Source: Flavobacterium akiainvivens (GTDB lineage: Bacteria > Bacteroidota > Bacteroidia > Flavobacteriales > Flavobacteriaceae). From it: DNA of 64,000 bases. Shown here piece after piece: positions 17,191-25,885 of the stretch. Where the stretch lies: positions 3,251,717 through 3,315,716 of the forward strand of contig NZ_LIYD01000005.1 in the NCBI RefSeq assembly GCF_001278115.1, in the 5' to 3' direction. Under the pieces are notes generated by a model that was given only the letters and a program-made list of their open reading frames with translations, did not search any database and was not told the DNA's origin. Every line of letters starts with the position of its first letter. Positions within the stretch are counted from its first letter, which is position 1. The position numbers were made by a program, and so were the translations under genes.

Positions 17191-17274
17191 GTCATTGCGA
17201 GGAACGAAGCAATCTCATAGAGAAGTAATATAATAAACATGAGATTGCCTCGGTCGTTCCTCCCTCGCAATGAC
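17191..17274. repeat. Palindromic repeat between hemD and hemE
   Basis: GTCATTGCGAGGAACGAAGC at 17191 pairs with a reverse copy ending TCGCAATGAC at 17274, with 'aatctcat' / 'atgagatt' inside. The GTCATTGCGAGG family is widespread in bacterial intergenic DNA. It interrupts the hem operon and may act as a hairpin that alters expression. Confidence 0.8.
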
Positions 17275-17348
17275 AGAAACCGGAAACAATACTAAGTCAA
17301 ACAAATAAATTAGTGCCATTCGAGTAATTCGTGGCAAAAAATAAAACA

Positions 17349-18374
17349 ATGAGCATAAAGAACGACCTTTTTTTAAAAGCATTGCGCAACGAAACCGTAG
17401 AGCGCCCACCCGTATGGATGATGCGCCAGGCAGGCAGGTATTTGCCGGAATTTAGGGCACTGCGCGATAAATACGACTTTTTTACCCGCTGCCAAACCCC
17501 TGAGCTTGCTGCCGAAATTACGGTACAGCCCATTCGTATTGTAAAGCCTGATGCCGCCATATTGTTCAGCGATATTCTTGTAGTGCCGCAGGCCATGGGC
17601 ATTGAGGTGCTGATGAAAGAAAGCGTGGGTCCGTTTTTGCCCAACCCCATTCGCTCTGCACAGGATGTGGAAAAGGTTATCGTTCCGGATATCCATGAAA
17701 CGCTGGGGTATGTAATGGATGCTATTAAGCTCACTAAGGAAATGCTTAATGATGAGGTGCCGCTTATAGGCTTTGCCGGCAGCCCGTGGACTATTTTTTG
17801 CTATGCGGTAGAAGGCAAAGGCTCTAAAAGCTTTGATACGGCCAAGGGTTTCTGCTTCAGCCAGCCCGAGGCAGCGCACGTTTTGCTTCAAAAAATAACC
17901 GATACCACTATTGCCTATCTTAAGGAAAAAGTAAAGGCCGGTGTTAATGCCGTGCAGATATTTGACAGCTGGGGCGGTATGCTAAGCCCGGTAGACTACC
18001 AGGAATTTTCATGGAAATACATCAACCAGATTGTTGAGGCTTTAGCGCCTGAAACACACGTAATTGTGTTTGGCAAAGGCTGCTGGTTTGCACTGGGCGA
18101 TATGGCACAGAGCAAGGCTTCGGCGCTAGGTGTAGACTGGACGTGCAGTGCCCGCAACGCCCGCTACCTTAGCGGAGGCCGCATTACACTACAGGGTAAC
18201 TTTGACCCAAGCCGACTGCTAAGCCCTATACCAACCATTAAAAAAATGGTACACCAAATGATAGACGAGTTTGGCAAAGACAATTATATTGTAAATTTAG
18301 GCCACGGCATTTTACCAAACATTCCGGTAGACCATGCCAAAGCGTTTGTAGACGCGGTTAAAGAATATAAATAA
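17349..18374 (+). CDS. hemE: Uroporphyrinogen decarboxylase
   Basis: 341 residues from ATG 17349 (a GTG at 17331 is less likely). Decarboxylates four acetate side chains to give coproporphyrinogen [21 protein letters not shown] (substrate-binding Arg pair), [14 protein letters not shown] with the catalytic Asp, [18 protein letters not shown] and [11 protein letters not shown] are all present. Separated from hemD by one palindrome and from the next gene by another. Confidence 0.97.
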   Translation: MSIKNDLFLKALRNETVERPPVWMMRQAGRYLPEFRALRDKYDFFTRCQTPELAAEITVQPIRIVKPDAAILFSDILVVPQAMGIEVLMKESVGPFLPNPIRSAQDVEKVIVPDIHETLGYVMDAIKLTKEMLNDEVPLIGFAGSPWTIFCYAVEGKGSKSFDTAKGFCFSQPEAAHVLLQKITDTTIAYLKEKVKAGVNAVQIFDSWGGMLSPVDYQEFSWKYINQIVEALAPETHVIVFGKGCWFALGDMAQSKASALGVDWTCSARNARYLSGGRITLQGNFDPSRLLSPIPTIKKMVHQMIDEFGKDNYIVNLGHGILPNIPVDHAKAFVDAVKEYK

Positions 18375-18378
18375 AAAA

Positions 18379-18475
18379 GCCTCTCCCCAACCCTCTCCAA
18401 AGGAGAGGGAGTAGCTTCACTCTAAGATATATCGGACTGAGGGAAGCTAAGCCCCCTTTGGGGGTTTGGGGCTTA
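18379..18475. repeat. Long imperfect palindrome after hemE
   Basis: AAGCCTCTCCCCAACCCTCT at the left and TTTGGGGGTTTGGGGCTT at the right can pair, and each arm also has its own hairpin (CCTCTCC-AAA-GGAGAGG and CCCCC-TTT-GGGGG). A typical Bacteroidota intergenic repeat; related core at 26727-26752. Confidence 0.7.
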
Positions 18476-18489
18476 TCAACAACAACAAA

Positions 18490-18861
18490 ATGCCACTAAC
18501 CTTTAATTCACGGGACGAGCACAACCAGCGTATTAACAACGCGCTGCAACGCCTTATGGCCCTAACCCTTGTGCCCGGCGGCTGGGATGACGATGCCGTT
18601 AACGAGCAGCTAAAGCCTTTTTTACTTAAGATTGATGAACTGGCGGCGTTGCCCACAGCAGCGTTTGTGTCTTTTATAGCGCGTTACAAGGTAGACCCGG
18701 ATAACCTGGAGTTACTTGCCGATGCCCTTGTAAACCTTTCGCAAAAAGCGGGATATGAAGTACTGGCCGGCCATGCCGTGGGTGTCTATGAGCACATACA
18801 GCAATCAGGCGATGTGTTTTCTTTAACCGTTGCCGGTAAACTAAAAGCCCTGAGATCATGA
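18490..18861 (+). CDS. Conserved hypothetical protein upstream of GNAT gene
   Basis: 123 residues from ATG 18490. Soluble and helical, with no signal peptide or recognised motif; seen are PGGWDDDAVNEQLKPFLLKIDEL and KVDPDNLELLADALVNLSQKAGYEVLAGHAVGVYEHIQ. Its last codons overlap the GNAT start by 4 bases (ATGA), so the two are coupled, and it may be a partner of the acetyltransferase. Function unknown. Confidence 0.8.
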   Translation: MPLTFNSRDEHNQRINNALQRLMALTLVPGGWDDDAVNEQLKPFLLKIDELAALPTAAFVSFIARYKVDPDNLELLADALVNLSQKAGYEVLAGHAVGVYEHIQQSGDVFSLTVAGKLKALRS

Positions 18862-19394
18862 AACACTGGGAAACCGTAAGCATACACAACATCTCGGCAC
18901 AGGAGTTCCACCGGCTTATAGAGCGCAACAGGGAGCACATTGCCAGGACGTTTCCGCGCACGCTTGAAGGCTGCAAAGATGCCGCTGCGGTTACCGCGTT
19001 TATAAATACAGCCCGCCAAAAACAGCAGGAGGGCGAAAACTATTACTTCTACCTGCGCGATGCCATAAAGGGCAACCTTACGGGCTATATTGTAGTTAAA
19101 AACATAGAGCACCATGTACTAAAGTGCGAACTGGCGTATTTTATAGACAAAAACTACCAGGGCCAGGGTATTATGACCCAAACTGTAGCACACGTGGTAG
19201 ACTTTTGTTTCAATACCCTAAAGATGAACAAAGTATACATTTGTACCTCGCTTACCAACCATGCCAGCCAAAAAGTAGCCCTTAAAAACGGCTTTGTTCA
19301 GGAAGGCATACTTAAGGAAGAGTTTAAAAACAGCGAGGGCGTGCTTGAGGATGTAATGTACTTTGGGTTAATAAAATCAGAGTATGGGAAATGA
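18858..19394 (+). CDS. GNAT acetyltransferase (RimJ/RimL-like)
   Basis: 178 residues. The GNAT fold is shown by YFIDKNYQGQGIMTQTVAHVVDFCF (motif A, acetyl-CoA pyrophosphate loop QGQGIM), then VYICTSLTNHASQKVALKNGFVQEGILKEEF, which is the RimJ/RimL signature; N-terminal protein amines are the usual substrates of this group. The C-terminus is YFGLIKSEYGK. A second copy of this terminal coding sequence, YFGLIKSDYAK, lies 700 bases downstream after the endonuclease-like gene. Confidence 0.93.
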   Translation: MKHWETVSIHNISAQEFHRLIERNREHIARTFPRTLEGCKDAAAVTAFINTARQKQQEGENYYFYLRDAIKGNLTGYIVVKNIEHHVLKCELAYFIDKNYQGQGIMTQTVAHVVDFCFNTLKMNKVYICTSLTNHASQKVALKNGFVQEGILKEEFKNSEGVLEDVMYFGLIKSEYGK

Positions 19395-20050
19395 GGATTT
19401 TAACCTGGAATATTGAACGCGTTAAGAGAGGTAAAGCAGATATTCTCTTAGCATTGCAAAAGTTTGATGCCGATATTTTAGTACTCACAGAAACAAATAC
19501 ATCCATATATCCCGGAGAGGAATATAATTGTTTGGCAACGCATGAATTACCTCTTTTTTTTGATGGGGTACATTATAAGCCGGGAGAAAAACGTACAACA
19601 ATATGGACTAAATATCCTATAATTGGCTCGATACCAACTTATGATAACTATACGAATGTTTGCGCAGTGGCTGATACAGAATTTGGAAATCTAAAAATAT
19701 ACGGAACAATAATAGGTGTGTTTGGCGGAAAAGGTGAGCGTTTTAAAGCAGACCTTACCGCTACACTATCTGATTTAAAAGAAATTAATAGGGATGATTC
19801 TCTTTGCTTTGCCGGAGACTTTAACACATTCCTTTCAGGTTATGCATATCCAAGTTATAGTGCAAGGCAGGCGTTACGGGAAGTATTTAAAGAACTTGAT
19901 CTTGATTGCTTAACAGCGGACATAGAAAAAAATGTTGACCATATTGCCATGAACAGGCATTTTACAGAAAATAAAACCATCAGTATTGAAACCTGGAATC
20001 GGGATTTTAAATTGAGCGACCACGTGGGTATTTGCCTTACGATAATATGA
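19391..20050 (+). CDS. Endonuclease/exonuclease/phosphatase family protein
   Basis: 219 residues. Metal-dependent phosphoesterase fold: ILTWNIERVKRGKADILLAL (Asn and first acidic site), ADILVLTETN (Glu), CFAGDFNTFLSG (Asp-x-Asn), and KLSDHVGICL (final Asp-His pair), all catalytic residues conserved. No signal peptide, so cytoplasmic; substrate could be DNA, RNA or a phospho-compound. The gene is AT-richer than its neighbours and lies exactly between two copies of the GNAT 3' end, which suggests it arrived later. Confidence 0.9.
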   Translation: MRILTWNIERVKRGKADILLALQKFDADILVLTETNTSIYPGEEYNCLATHELPLFFDGVHYKPGEKRTTIWTKYPIIGSIPTYDNYTNVCAVADTEFGNLKIYGTIIGVFGGKGERFKADLTATLSDLKEINRDDSLCFAGDFNTFLSGYAYPSYSARQALREVFKELDLDCLTADIEKNVDHIAMNRHFTENKTISIETWNRDFKLSDHVGICLTII

Positions 20051-20062
20051 TACTATGAAAAA

Positions 20063-20098
20063 TACTTTGGCCTTATAAAATCAGATTACGCTAAATAA
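20063..20098 (+). pseudogene. Remnant second copy of the GNAT 3' end
   Basis: TAC at 20063 to TAA at 20098 reads YFGLIKSDYAK-stop, against YFGLIKSEYGK-stop at 19359-19394; about three quarters of the 36 bases match. Upstream in frame only four further codons are open. It is either the original gene end displaced by insertion of 19391-20050, or the remains of a duplicated acetyltransferase. Confidence 0.8.
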
Positions 20099-20121
20099 AG
20101 TTACTATATGCTTTTGAGCAT

Positions 20122-20135
20122 AACCTGTACAGGTT
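20122..20135. promoter_or_regulatory. Perfect palindrome upstream of hemH
   Basis: AACCTGTACAGGTT, a perfect 14-base palindrome 92 bases before the hemH ATG in otherwise unstructured AT-rich DNA. Its half-site AACCTGTA resembles AACGCTGTA in front of hemA. Candidate operator. Confidence 0.4.
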
Positions 20136-20227
20136 CGGTTAAAAAAGCAGCTAATATCAATCTAAAAAAAATCCCTTGCACGGTTTTTGATGCACTGTTG
20201 CGGGGTTAAAATAAACCACAAACAAAA

Positions 20228-21265
20228 ATGAAAGGAGTACTTTTAGTAAACCTGGGTTCGCCCGATAGCCCCACGGCTAAGGATGTAAAGCCCTACCTTG
20301 ATGAGTTTTTAATGGATAAGTATGTTATAGACGTGCCGTGGCTGCTGCGTGCATTTTTGGTACGTGGCATCATCCTGCGTAAAAGGCCGGAAGAAAGCGC
20401 CCATGCTTACCAGAAAATATGGTGGCCGGAGGGTTCGCCGCTTATTGTTATTTCTAAAAAAGTACACGAACTGGTTAAGGAGCAGGCTGAGGTTCCGGTG
20501 GCGTTGGCCATGCGTTACGGCAAGCCAAGTATTGAAACCGGCCTTAAAGAACTGCACGACAAAGGGGTTACTGATGTACTGCTTTTCCCGCTGTATCCGC
20601 AATATGCTATGGCAAGCACCATGACCATAGAAAAGCTGGCTGAGGAAATTCGCGCTAAGCAATTTCTGGGTATGAAGCTTACCAACGTACCTGCGTTTTA
20701 CAACAACCCTGATTATATAGATGCGCTGGCCAATTCCATCAAAAAAGGTTTGGAAGGCTTTGAGTATGACCAGCTGGTGTTTAGCTACCACGGCATACCC
20801 GAGCGCCATGTGCGCAAGACCGATGCCACCAAATCGCACAAAAAATTTACGACCGATGTAATGTGCTGCACGCCTGGCACACCCGCGGCCGAATTTTGCT
20901 ACCGTACGCACTGCTATGAAACTACACGCCTTGTGGTAGAAAAGCTGGGCCTGCCTGCAGATAAATACTACCAAACATTCCAGAGCCGCCTGGCGGGCGA
21001 TAAATGGCTGGAACCGTATACGGATGTTGAGATAAACAAAATGCCCGCAAAAGGCATTAAAAACATAGCGGTGGTAACCCCGGCCTTTGTGGCCGACTGC
21101 CTTGAAACCCTTGAAGAAATAGGTATGCGTGCCGATGAGGACTTTAAGGAAAACGGCGGCGAAAACTTTAAGGCCATTCCGTGCCTTAACGACGACCCGC
21201 AATGGGTGGGCGTACTGAGCAAGTGGATTAACAACTGGGCCAAAACCGGTGCATTACCCAACTAA
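20228..21265 (+). CDS. hemH: Ferrochelatase
   Basis: 345 residues. Inserts Fe(II) into protoporphyrin IX, the last step of heme b synthesis. KGVLLVNLGSPDSPTAKDVKPYLDEFLMD is the family start; the catalytic His is His188 in FSYHGIPERH; TFQSRLAGDKWLEPYT and TPAFVADCLETLEEI (metal-site Glu) follow. Two Cys in a central stretch (MCCTPG, FCYRTHC) resemble other Bacteroidota enzymes. MATE gene begins on the base after its stop. Confidence 0.97.
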   Translation: MKGVLLVNLGSPDSPTAKDVKPYLDEFLMDKYVIDVPWLLRAFLVRGIILRKRPEESAHAYQKIWWPEGSPLIVISKKVHELVKEQAEVPVALAMRYGKPSIETGLKELHDKGVTDVLLFPLYPQYAMASTMTIEKLAEEIRAKQFLGMKLTNVPAFYNNPDYIDALANSIKKGLEGFEYDQLVFSYHGIPERHVRKTDATKSHKKFTTDVMCCTPGTPAAEFCYRTHCYETTRLVVEKLGLPADKYYQTFQSRLAGDKWLEPYTDVEINKMPAKGIKNIAVVTPAFVADCLETLEEIGMRADEDFKENGGENFKAIPCLNDDPQWVGVLSKWINNWAKTGALPN

Positions 21266-22603
21266 ATGGACGTAACATCCAAGGAGCTTGCAAAAAAAGA
21301 TATTAAAAGCCTGCTGATAAAGCAGAGCATTCCGTCGTCTGTAGGGATATTGTTCATGAGTGTCAATATCCTTATCGATACCATTTTTGTAGGCCGCTGG
21401 ATAGGTTCGCTGGCAATTGCCGCGCTAAGCGTGGTGCTGCCCATTACGTTTTTTATATCATCATTGGGCATGGCCATAGGGGTGGGCGGCAGTTCTGTAC
21501 TGAGCCGTGCACTGGGTGCGGGCAATAAAGACAAGGCCATAAGCACCTTTGCCCACCAGCTCATGATGACGTTTATTGTATCGTCGGTCTTTGTGGCGGC
21601 GGGGCTTTTCTTTGGCGATGAAATACTGTATGCTTTTGGTGCAAACGGAAAAATAACACCCTTGGCAAAGGAGTTTTTCTTCCCCATATTACTGGCCGTG
21701 CCGTTTCAGGCGCTGTGTATGATGGGCAATAACGTTATGCGTGCCGAAGACAAATCAAAACACGCCATGGTAGCCATGATTATCAGTACCGTGAGCAACC
21801 TGGTGCTTGATGTGGTGTTTATTAAATTCCTGAACCTTGGAGTTATGGGCGCGGCGCTGGCCACAAGCACATCGTTTGTACTGTGCTTTGCCTACATTGC
21901 CTGGTTCTTTCTTGCCAAAAGCGAACTTAAACTACACTGGCACAACTTTGTGTGGGATAAAAAGCTGTCCTGGGAAATCATTTCCATGAGCTTTGTAACC
22001 TTTGCACGCCAGGGTGTTATAAGTATACTTAACGTGCTGCTTAACCATACGCTGTTTGCACAGGGTGGCGAGGCAGCCATAACCATATATGGCATAGTAA
22101 GCAGGCTGCTTATGTTTATGCTGTTCCCCGTGCTGGGGGTTACGCAGGGCTTTTTGCCGGTGGCGGGCTACAACTATGGGGCAGGCAATACAGAGCGCGT
22201 GCGCAAAAGCGTGGGCATTTCCATCAAAATGGCAGGCGGGCTGGCTATTGTGGTGTTTGCCATAATAATGATACTGGCCAGGCCCATAGTATCGGTCTTT
22301 ACAACCGACCCGCACATTATAGCCGAAACCCCGGGTGCGCTGCGCTGGGTGTTTGCGGCATCGCCCATTATAGCGGTGCAGCTTATAGGCGCGGCTTACT
22401 TTCAGGCGGCGGGCAAACCCACAAAGGCGCTTATGCTTACGCTGAGCAAACAGGGTTTTTTCTTAATACCTTTGGTACTTCTATTACCGCAGTTTTTAGG
22501 GCTGCTGGGGGTTTGGATAGCCTTTCCCATTGCCGATGTGCTGAGCACTATTGTAACGGGGGTGTTTTTAAAGAAGGAAATGGGTACGCAACTCAAAACA
22601 TAG
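21266..22603 (+). CDS. MATE-family efflux transporter
   Basis: 445 residues with about 12 hydrophobic segments. IKQSIPSSVGILFMSVNILIDTIFVGRWIG is the usual MATE TM1; the second half repeats the pattern (SFVTFARQGVISILNVLLNHTLF, GVTQGFLPVAGYNYGAGN). A Na+- or H+-coupled inner-membrane exporter of organic cations. Its ATG directly follows the hemH stop, so it is co-expressed with ferrochelatase; export of a porphyrin intermediate is possible but not shown. Confidence 0.93.
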   Translation: MDVTSKELAKKDIKSLLIKQSIPSSVGILFMSVNILIDTIFVGRWIGSLAIAALSVVLPITFFISSLGMAIGVGGSSVLSRALGAGNKDKAISTFAHQLMMTFIVSSVFVAAGLFFGDEILYAFGANGKITPLAKEFFFPILLAVPFQALCMMGNNVMRAEDKSKHAMVAMIISTVSNLVLDVVFIKFLNLGVMGAALATSTSFVLCFAYIAWFFLAKSELKLHWHNFVWDKKLSWEIISMSFVTFARQGVISILNVLLNHTLFAQGGEAAITIYGIVSRLLMFMLFPVLGVTQGFLPVAGYNYGAGNTERVRKSVGISIKMAGGLAIVVFAIIMILARPIVSVFTTDPHIIAETPGALRWVFAASPIIAVQLIGAAYFQAAGKPTKALMLTLSKQGFFLIPLVLLLPQFLGLLGVWIAFPIADVLSTIVTGVFLKKEMGTQLKT

Positions 22604-22638
22604 TTTGGTATCCTATATTCAAAAAAACCACCTATACT

Positions 22639-23334
22639 ATGAAAAGAATTTTCCTGATTATCAACCTGTTAGTGTCAATGTTTAGCTTTGCACAGGACAG
22701 CCTTCAAACAGAACGAAAGTCGATTATAACCTTTAGCCTGCTAAGCCCTACGCTAAGCCTTGCACCGCGTTATAGTGTGGGCTATGTGCACAAATTAAAC
22801 AGCCGTTGGTGGGCAGGCCTTGAGGCAGGCTATGGCAACGATGGTATAAATATTGTAAAGGAACCGCTGGGCGACAGCGATGTTACAGGTAGTGATTACC
22901 GTTTGTTTGAACTGCGCCCTGAGTTGTATTATGACATCCGCAACCGTGGCAAGCTAAAGCACACGGTGTCGCTTGAGGTGTTTTACATAAATCACCGCGA
23001 CCGGTTTATAACCGACAAGTATCGTGATAAATCAGAAAGCCGCTGGTATGAATATGATGCGGCCGATTATAAAAGGATAAAAACAGGCTTTAACCTTAAT
23101 TATGGGGTGCTGTATTACCTTACCCCAAAGCTTATGTTGTGGCAAAAAATGGGTGTGGGCCTTAAAAACCGCAATGTAAAGTATGATAACTTTGTAAACA
23201 ACCGTCCGTCTGAACGGTATGATAATGACGATGACCATTTTGATCTTTTCGGGATGGACAGCCATTTAGAGAAAGAAGGGAATTATTTTGGCTTTAACTT
23301 TAACATGGAGCTGAAGCTGGCGTATCAGTTTTAA
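22639..23334 (+). CDS. Outer-membrane beta-barrel protein, unknown
   Basis: 231 residues from ATG 22639. Signal peptide MKRIFLIINLLVSMFSFAQ, then alternating strands (RYSVGYVHKLNSRWWAGLEAGYG, YYDIRNRGKLKHTVSLEVFYI, FNLNYGVLYYLTPKLML, GFNFNMELKLAYQF) ending in an aromatic residue, as expected of a small barrel. Follows the MATE gene by 35 bases. No named family. Confidence 0.8.
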   Translation: MKRIFLIINLLVSMFSFAQDSLQTERKSIITFSLLSPTLSLAPRYSVGYVHKLNSRWWAGLEAGYGNDGINIVKEPLGDSDVTGSDYRLFELRPELYYDIRNRGKLKHTVSLEVFYINHRDRFITDKYRDKSESRWYEYDAADYKRIKTGFNLNYGVLYYLTPKLMLWQKMGVGLKNRNVKYDNFVNNRPSERYDNDDDHFDLFGMDSHLEKEGNYFGFNFNMELKLAYQF

Positions 23335-23346
23335 GAAATGGACTAC

Positions 23347-23802
23347 ATGAAAAACATTCTTTTTGCCATATTATTGATTAGCCTTGCAGGTTGTGGCGAC
23401 GACAGACACGATGCAGCCGATATTGAGAGCTTAAAGAAACAAAATGCTGAATTACTTAAGCAAAACAAGATTCTTAACGATTCACTATCTCTTTATGAGC
23501 AACGGTTTGTTATGTCGCAAATACTGATAGGTATTCCGGATGCGCAGATTGCAAAAGTGGGAAAAGAAAATAATATCAAAGTAGTATTTCATCCCTATGC
23601 CATGGAGATGCCTAAATATGATATTTATGAAGTAAAAGGCAAAGATGAAATCAAGGTGGGTAGCAGCAATAAGACAATGTTTGAATACAAATTCATCCCA
23701 AAATCGCTTAAGGATAATGAGGTTAACCTTAAAGTTAAAATCCCTTTTGGTGGGCGTATTATTGAAACCCCTGCCAGTATGATCCTTAAGGTTGAAAATT
23801 AG
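23347..23802 (+). CDS. Lipoprotein with coiled-coil N-terminus
   Basis: 151 residues from ATG 23347 (another ATG at 23338). Lipobox LISLAGC with Cys at about 15, then a heptad-rich segment (IESLKKQNAELLKQNKILNDSL) and a C-terminal beta-sandwich-like part. No recognised family. Lies 8 bases before hemJ and 12 after the barrel gene, so it is part of the same transcript. Confidence 0.8.
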   Translation: MKNILFAILLISLAGCGDDRHDAADIESLKKQNAELLKQNKILNDSLSLYEQRFVMSQILIGIPDAQIAKVGKENNIKVVFHPYAMEMPKYDIYEVKGKDEIKVGSSNKTMFEYKFIPKSLKDNEVNLKVKIPFGGRIIETPASMILKVEN

Positions 23803-23810
23803 AATAACAA

Positions 23811-24362
23811 ATGGACTATAACTATATAAAATCGCTGCACTTAATATTTGTAATAACCTGGTTTGCCGGGCTGTTTTATATTGTGCGGCTGTTTGTGTAC
23901 CACATAGAGGCTAACAGCAAGCCCTCGCCCGAAAAGGAAATCCTTATAAAGCAGTACAAGCTTATGAGCTACAGGCTGTGGTATATTATTACATGGCCAT
24001 CGGCCGTACTGGCAAGCATTTTTGCCTACTGGATGCTGTTTTTTACGCCCACGGGCAATGCGTGGCTCACCCAGCCGTGGATGCACGTTAAGCTATGCTT
24101 TGTGTTTTTACTGTACCTGTACCATGCCAAATGCCACCAGATATTTAAGCAGTTGCAGCGCGATGAGGTAAAACACACTACCGGTTTTATGCGCCTGTGG
24201 AACGAGGGCGCCACACTTATTTTGTTTGCCGTGGTATTTTTGGTAATTTTAAAAAATGCCATTAACTGGATATATGGCGTGCTGGGCATTATGGCCTTTA
24301 GCATACTGCTTATGCTGGGCTATAAGTTTTACAAGCGCATCCGCGAACGGAATAACTCGTAA
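23811..24362 (+). CDS. hemJ: Protoporphyrinogen IX oxidase HemJ
   Basis: 183 residues with four to five membrane segments. HemJ oxidises protoporphyrinogen IX to protoporphyrin IX and binds a heme. The conserved His is in YIKSLHLIFVITWFAGLFY (His10); RLWYIITWPSAVLASIFAYWML and WMHVKLCFVFLLYLYHAKC carry the further conserved Trp, His and Lys. Presence in this cluster between hemF and hemH chemistry supports the call and makes HemG/HemY unnecessary. Confidence 0.93.
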   Translation: MDYNYIKSLHLIFVITWFAGLFYIVRLFVYHIEANSKPSPEKEILIKQYKLMSYRLWYIITWPSAVLASIFAYWMLFFTPTGNAWLTQPWMHVKLCFVFLLYLYHAKCHQIFKQLQRDEVKHTTGFMRLWNEGATLILFAVVFLVILKNAINWIYGVLGIMAFSILLMLGYKFYKRIRERNNS

Positions 24363-24365
24363 GTA

Positions 24366-25874
24366 TTGAAAGAAAAATTTAAAATAAAACGGTGGTCGCT
24401 AAGGTTAAGGATATTTTTATCGCTTATCCTTATTACCCTTATTGCCTCGTTTTTAGTGGCATTGGTATCGGTTTACCAGTTTAAGAAGGAGGCAAAGGAA
24501 TATCACGAAGACCGTCTGGAACGCAAGGAAAACTCTATTAAAGAGCACATAAGCTACATTCTTGCTACTACAACTTACCCGCTAAATACTGAGAACCTCC
24601 CGCTTATTTTCCGCGAACGCATACACGAGCTGGCTAACATTCAGGGTACCGAAATTAATTTGTATGACCTTAACGGGCACCTGCTTAAATCCAGCAAGGC
24701 GGCCTTTAGTATAGATACCGTAAACCAGAACATTCCGCCCAATATACTGCGGATTATACGCTCTACTGCCGAAAAGCGCTTTGTAAACGTAAGCACGCAG
24801 GCCGACGGTAAAAAGTTCCGCGCAAGCTACAGCTATATAAAAGACACGAAGTTTAAACCGCTGGGTATACTCAACCTGCCCCACATGGAAGACGACGGCT
24901 ATTATGATAAAGAGCTCAACAATTTCCTTATCCGCTTTGGGCAGGTGTATTCGTTCATGCTGCTCATATCTGTGGTTATAGCCTACTTTTTGTCGAGCTA
25001 CATTACCAAATCCATTAAAGAAATTACCGACCGCATTAAGGAAACCCGCCTTAATGAGGTAAACGAAAAGATAGACCTGGGCGACAGCCCGCAGGAAATA
25101 AGCCTGCTGGTAGATGCCTACAACAACCTGGTAGACGACCTTGATGAAAGCGCTGCCCTGCTGGCCCAGAAAGAGCGCGAGGAAGCCTGGCGGGAAATGG
25201 CCAAACAGGTAGCCCACGAAATTAAGAACCCACTTACACCCATGCGCCTTACGGTACAGAGCTTTGAGCGCAAGTTTGATCCGGCCGACCCTAATATTAA
25301 AGCCAAGCTGAAAGAATACAGCGCCACATTAATACAGCAGATAGACACTATGACATCGGTGGCATCGGCATTTAGTAGCTTTGCCAGTATGCCGGCACAG
25401 CAAAACGAGACGCTTAACGTGGTAAAAATCGTGCAGCTGGCGCTGGAAATTTTCAATGAGCCTTACATTACGTTCCAAACGGAGGAAACCCGCATTGTAA
25501 CCCGTATGGACCGCACACAGCTTATACGTATCATTACCAATCTGGTTAAAAACGCCACACAGGCAATGGATGAATACCAGCCACACCCACGGGTAGTGGT
25601 GCACGTTTTCCGCCAGGGCGACCGTGCTAAAATCACTGTTAAAGACAACGGTAAGGGTATAAGCGTTGAAGATAAAAGCCGTATTTTTGAACCTAAGTTT
25701 ACCACCAAAAGCAGCGGCATGGGGCTTGGCCTTGGTATTATAAAAAACATTGTAGAAAACTACCACGGCACCATAAGCTTTGAGAGCACGCCGGGTGTGG
25801 GCACCATGTTTACGGTATCATTGCCCATTACCATTATAGACCTGCCCGAGCATAACGAAGAACCAAACAACTAA
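24366..25874 (+). CDS. NtrY-like sensor histidine kinase
   Basis: 502 residues, TTG start 3 bases after hemJ. TM1 at about 11-33, a periplasmic sensing region to about 195, TM2 at about 196-214, HAMP about 215-265, then the H-box REMAKQVAHEIKNPLTPMRL with phosphorylated His284 and the ATPase domain with N box ITNLVKNATQAMDE, DNGKGI and GMGLGLGI. The H-box is of the NtrY type. No response regulator is adjacent; the regulator at 49.9 kb is too distant to pair by position. Confidence 0.93.
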   Translation: MKEKFKIKRWSLRLRIFLSLILITLIASFLVALVSVYQFKKEAKEYHEDRLERKENSIKEHISYILATTTYPLNTENLPLIFRERIHELANIQGTEINLYDLNGHLLKSSKAAFSIDTVNQNIPPNILRIIRSTAEKRFVNVSTQADGKKFRASYSYIKDTKFKPLGILNLPHMEDDGYYDKELNNFLIRFGQVYSFMLLISVVIAYFLSSYITKSIKEITDRIKETRLNEVNEKIDLGDSPQEISLLVDAYNNLVDDLDESAALLAQKEREEAWREMAKQVAHEIKNPLTPMRLTVQSFERKFDPADPNIKAKLKEYSATLIQQIDTMTSVASAFSSFASMPAQQNETLNVVKIVQLALEIFNEPYITFQTEETRIVTRMDRTQLIRIITNLVKNATQAMDEYQPHPRVVVHVFRQGDRAKITVKDNGKGISVEDKSRIFEPKFTTKSSGMGLGLGIIKNIVENYHGTISFESTPGVGTMFTVSLPITIIDLPEHNEEPNN

Positions 25875-25885
25875 ATATATTTAAA

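Noticed and set aside
20309..21202. 297-codon minus-strand frame opposite hemH
   Set aside because: Entirely antisense to a certain gene, composition is low-complexity, no start signal.
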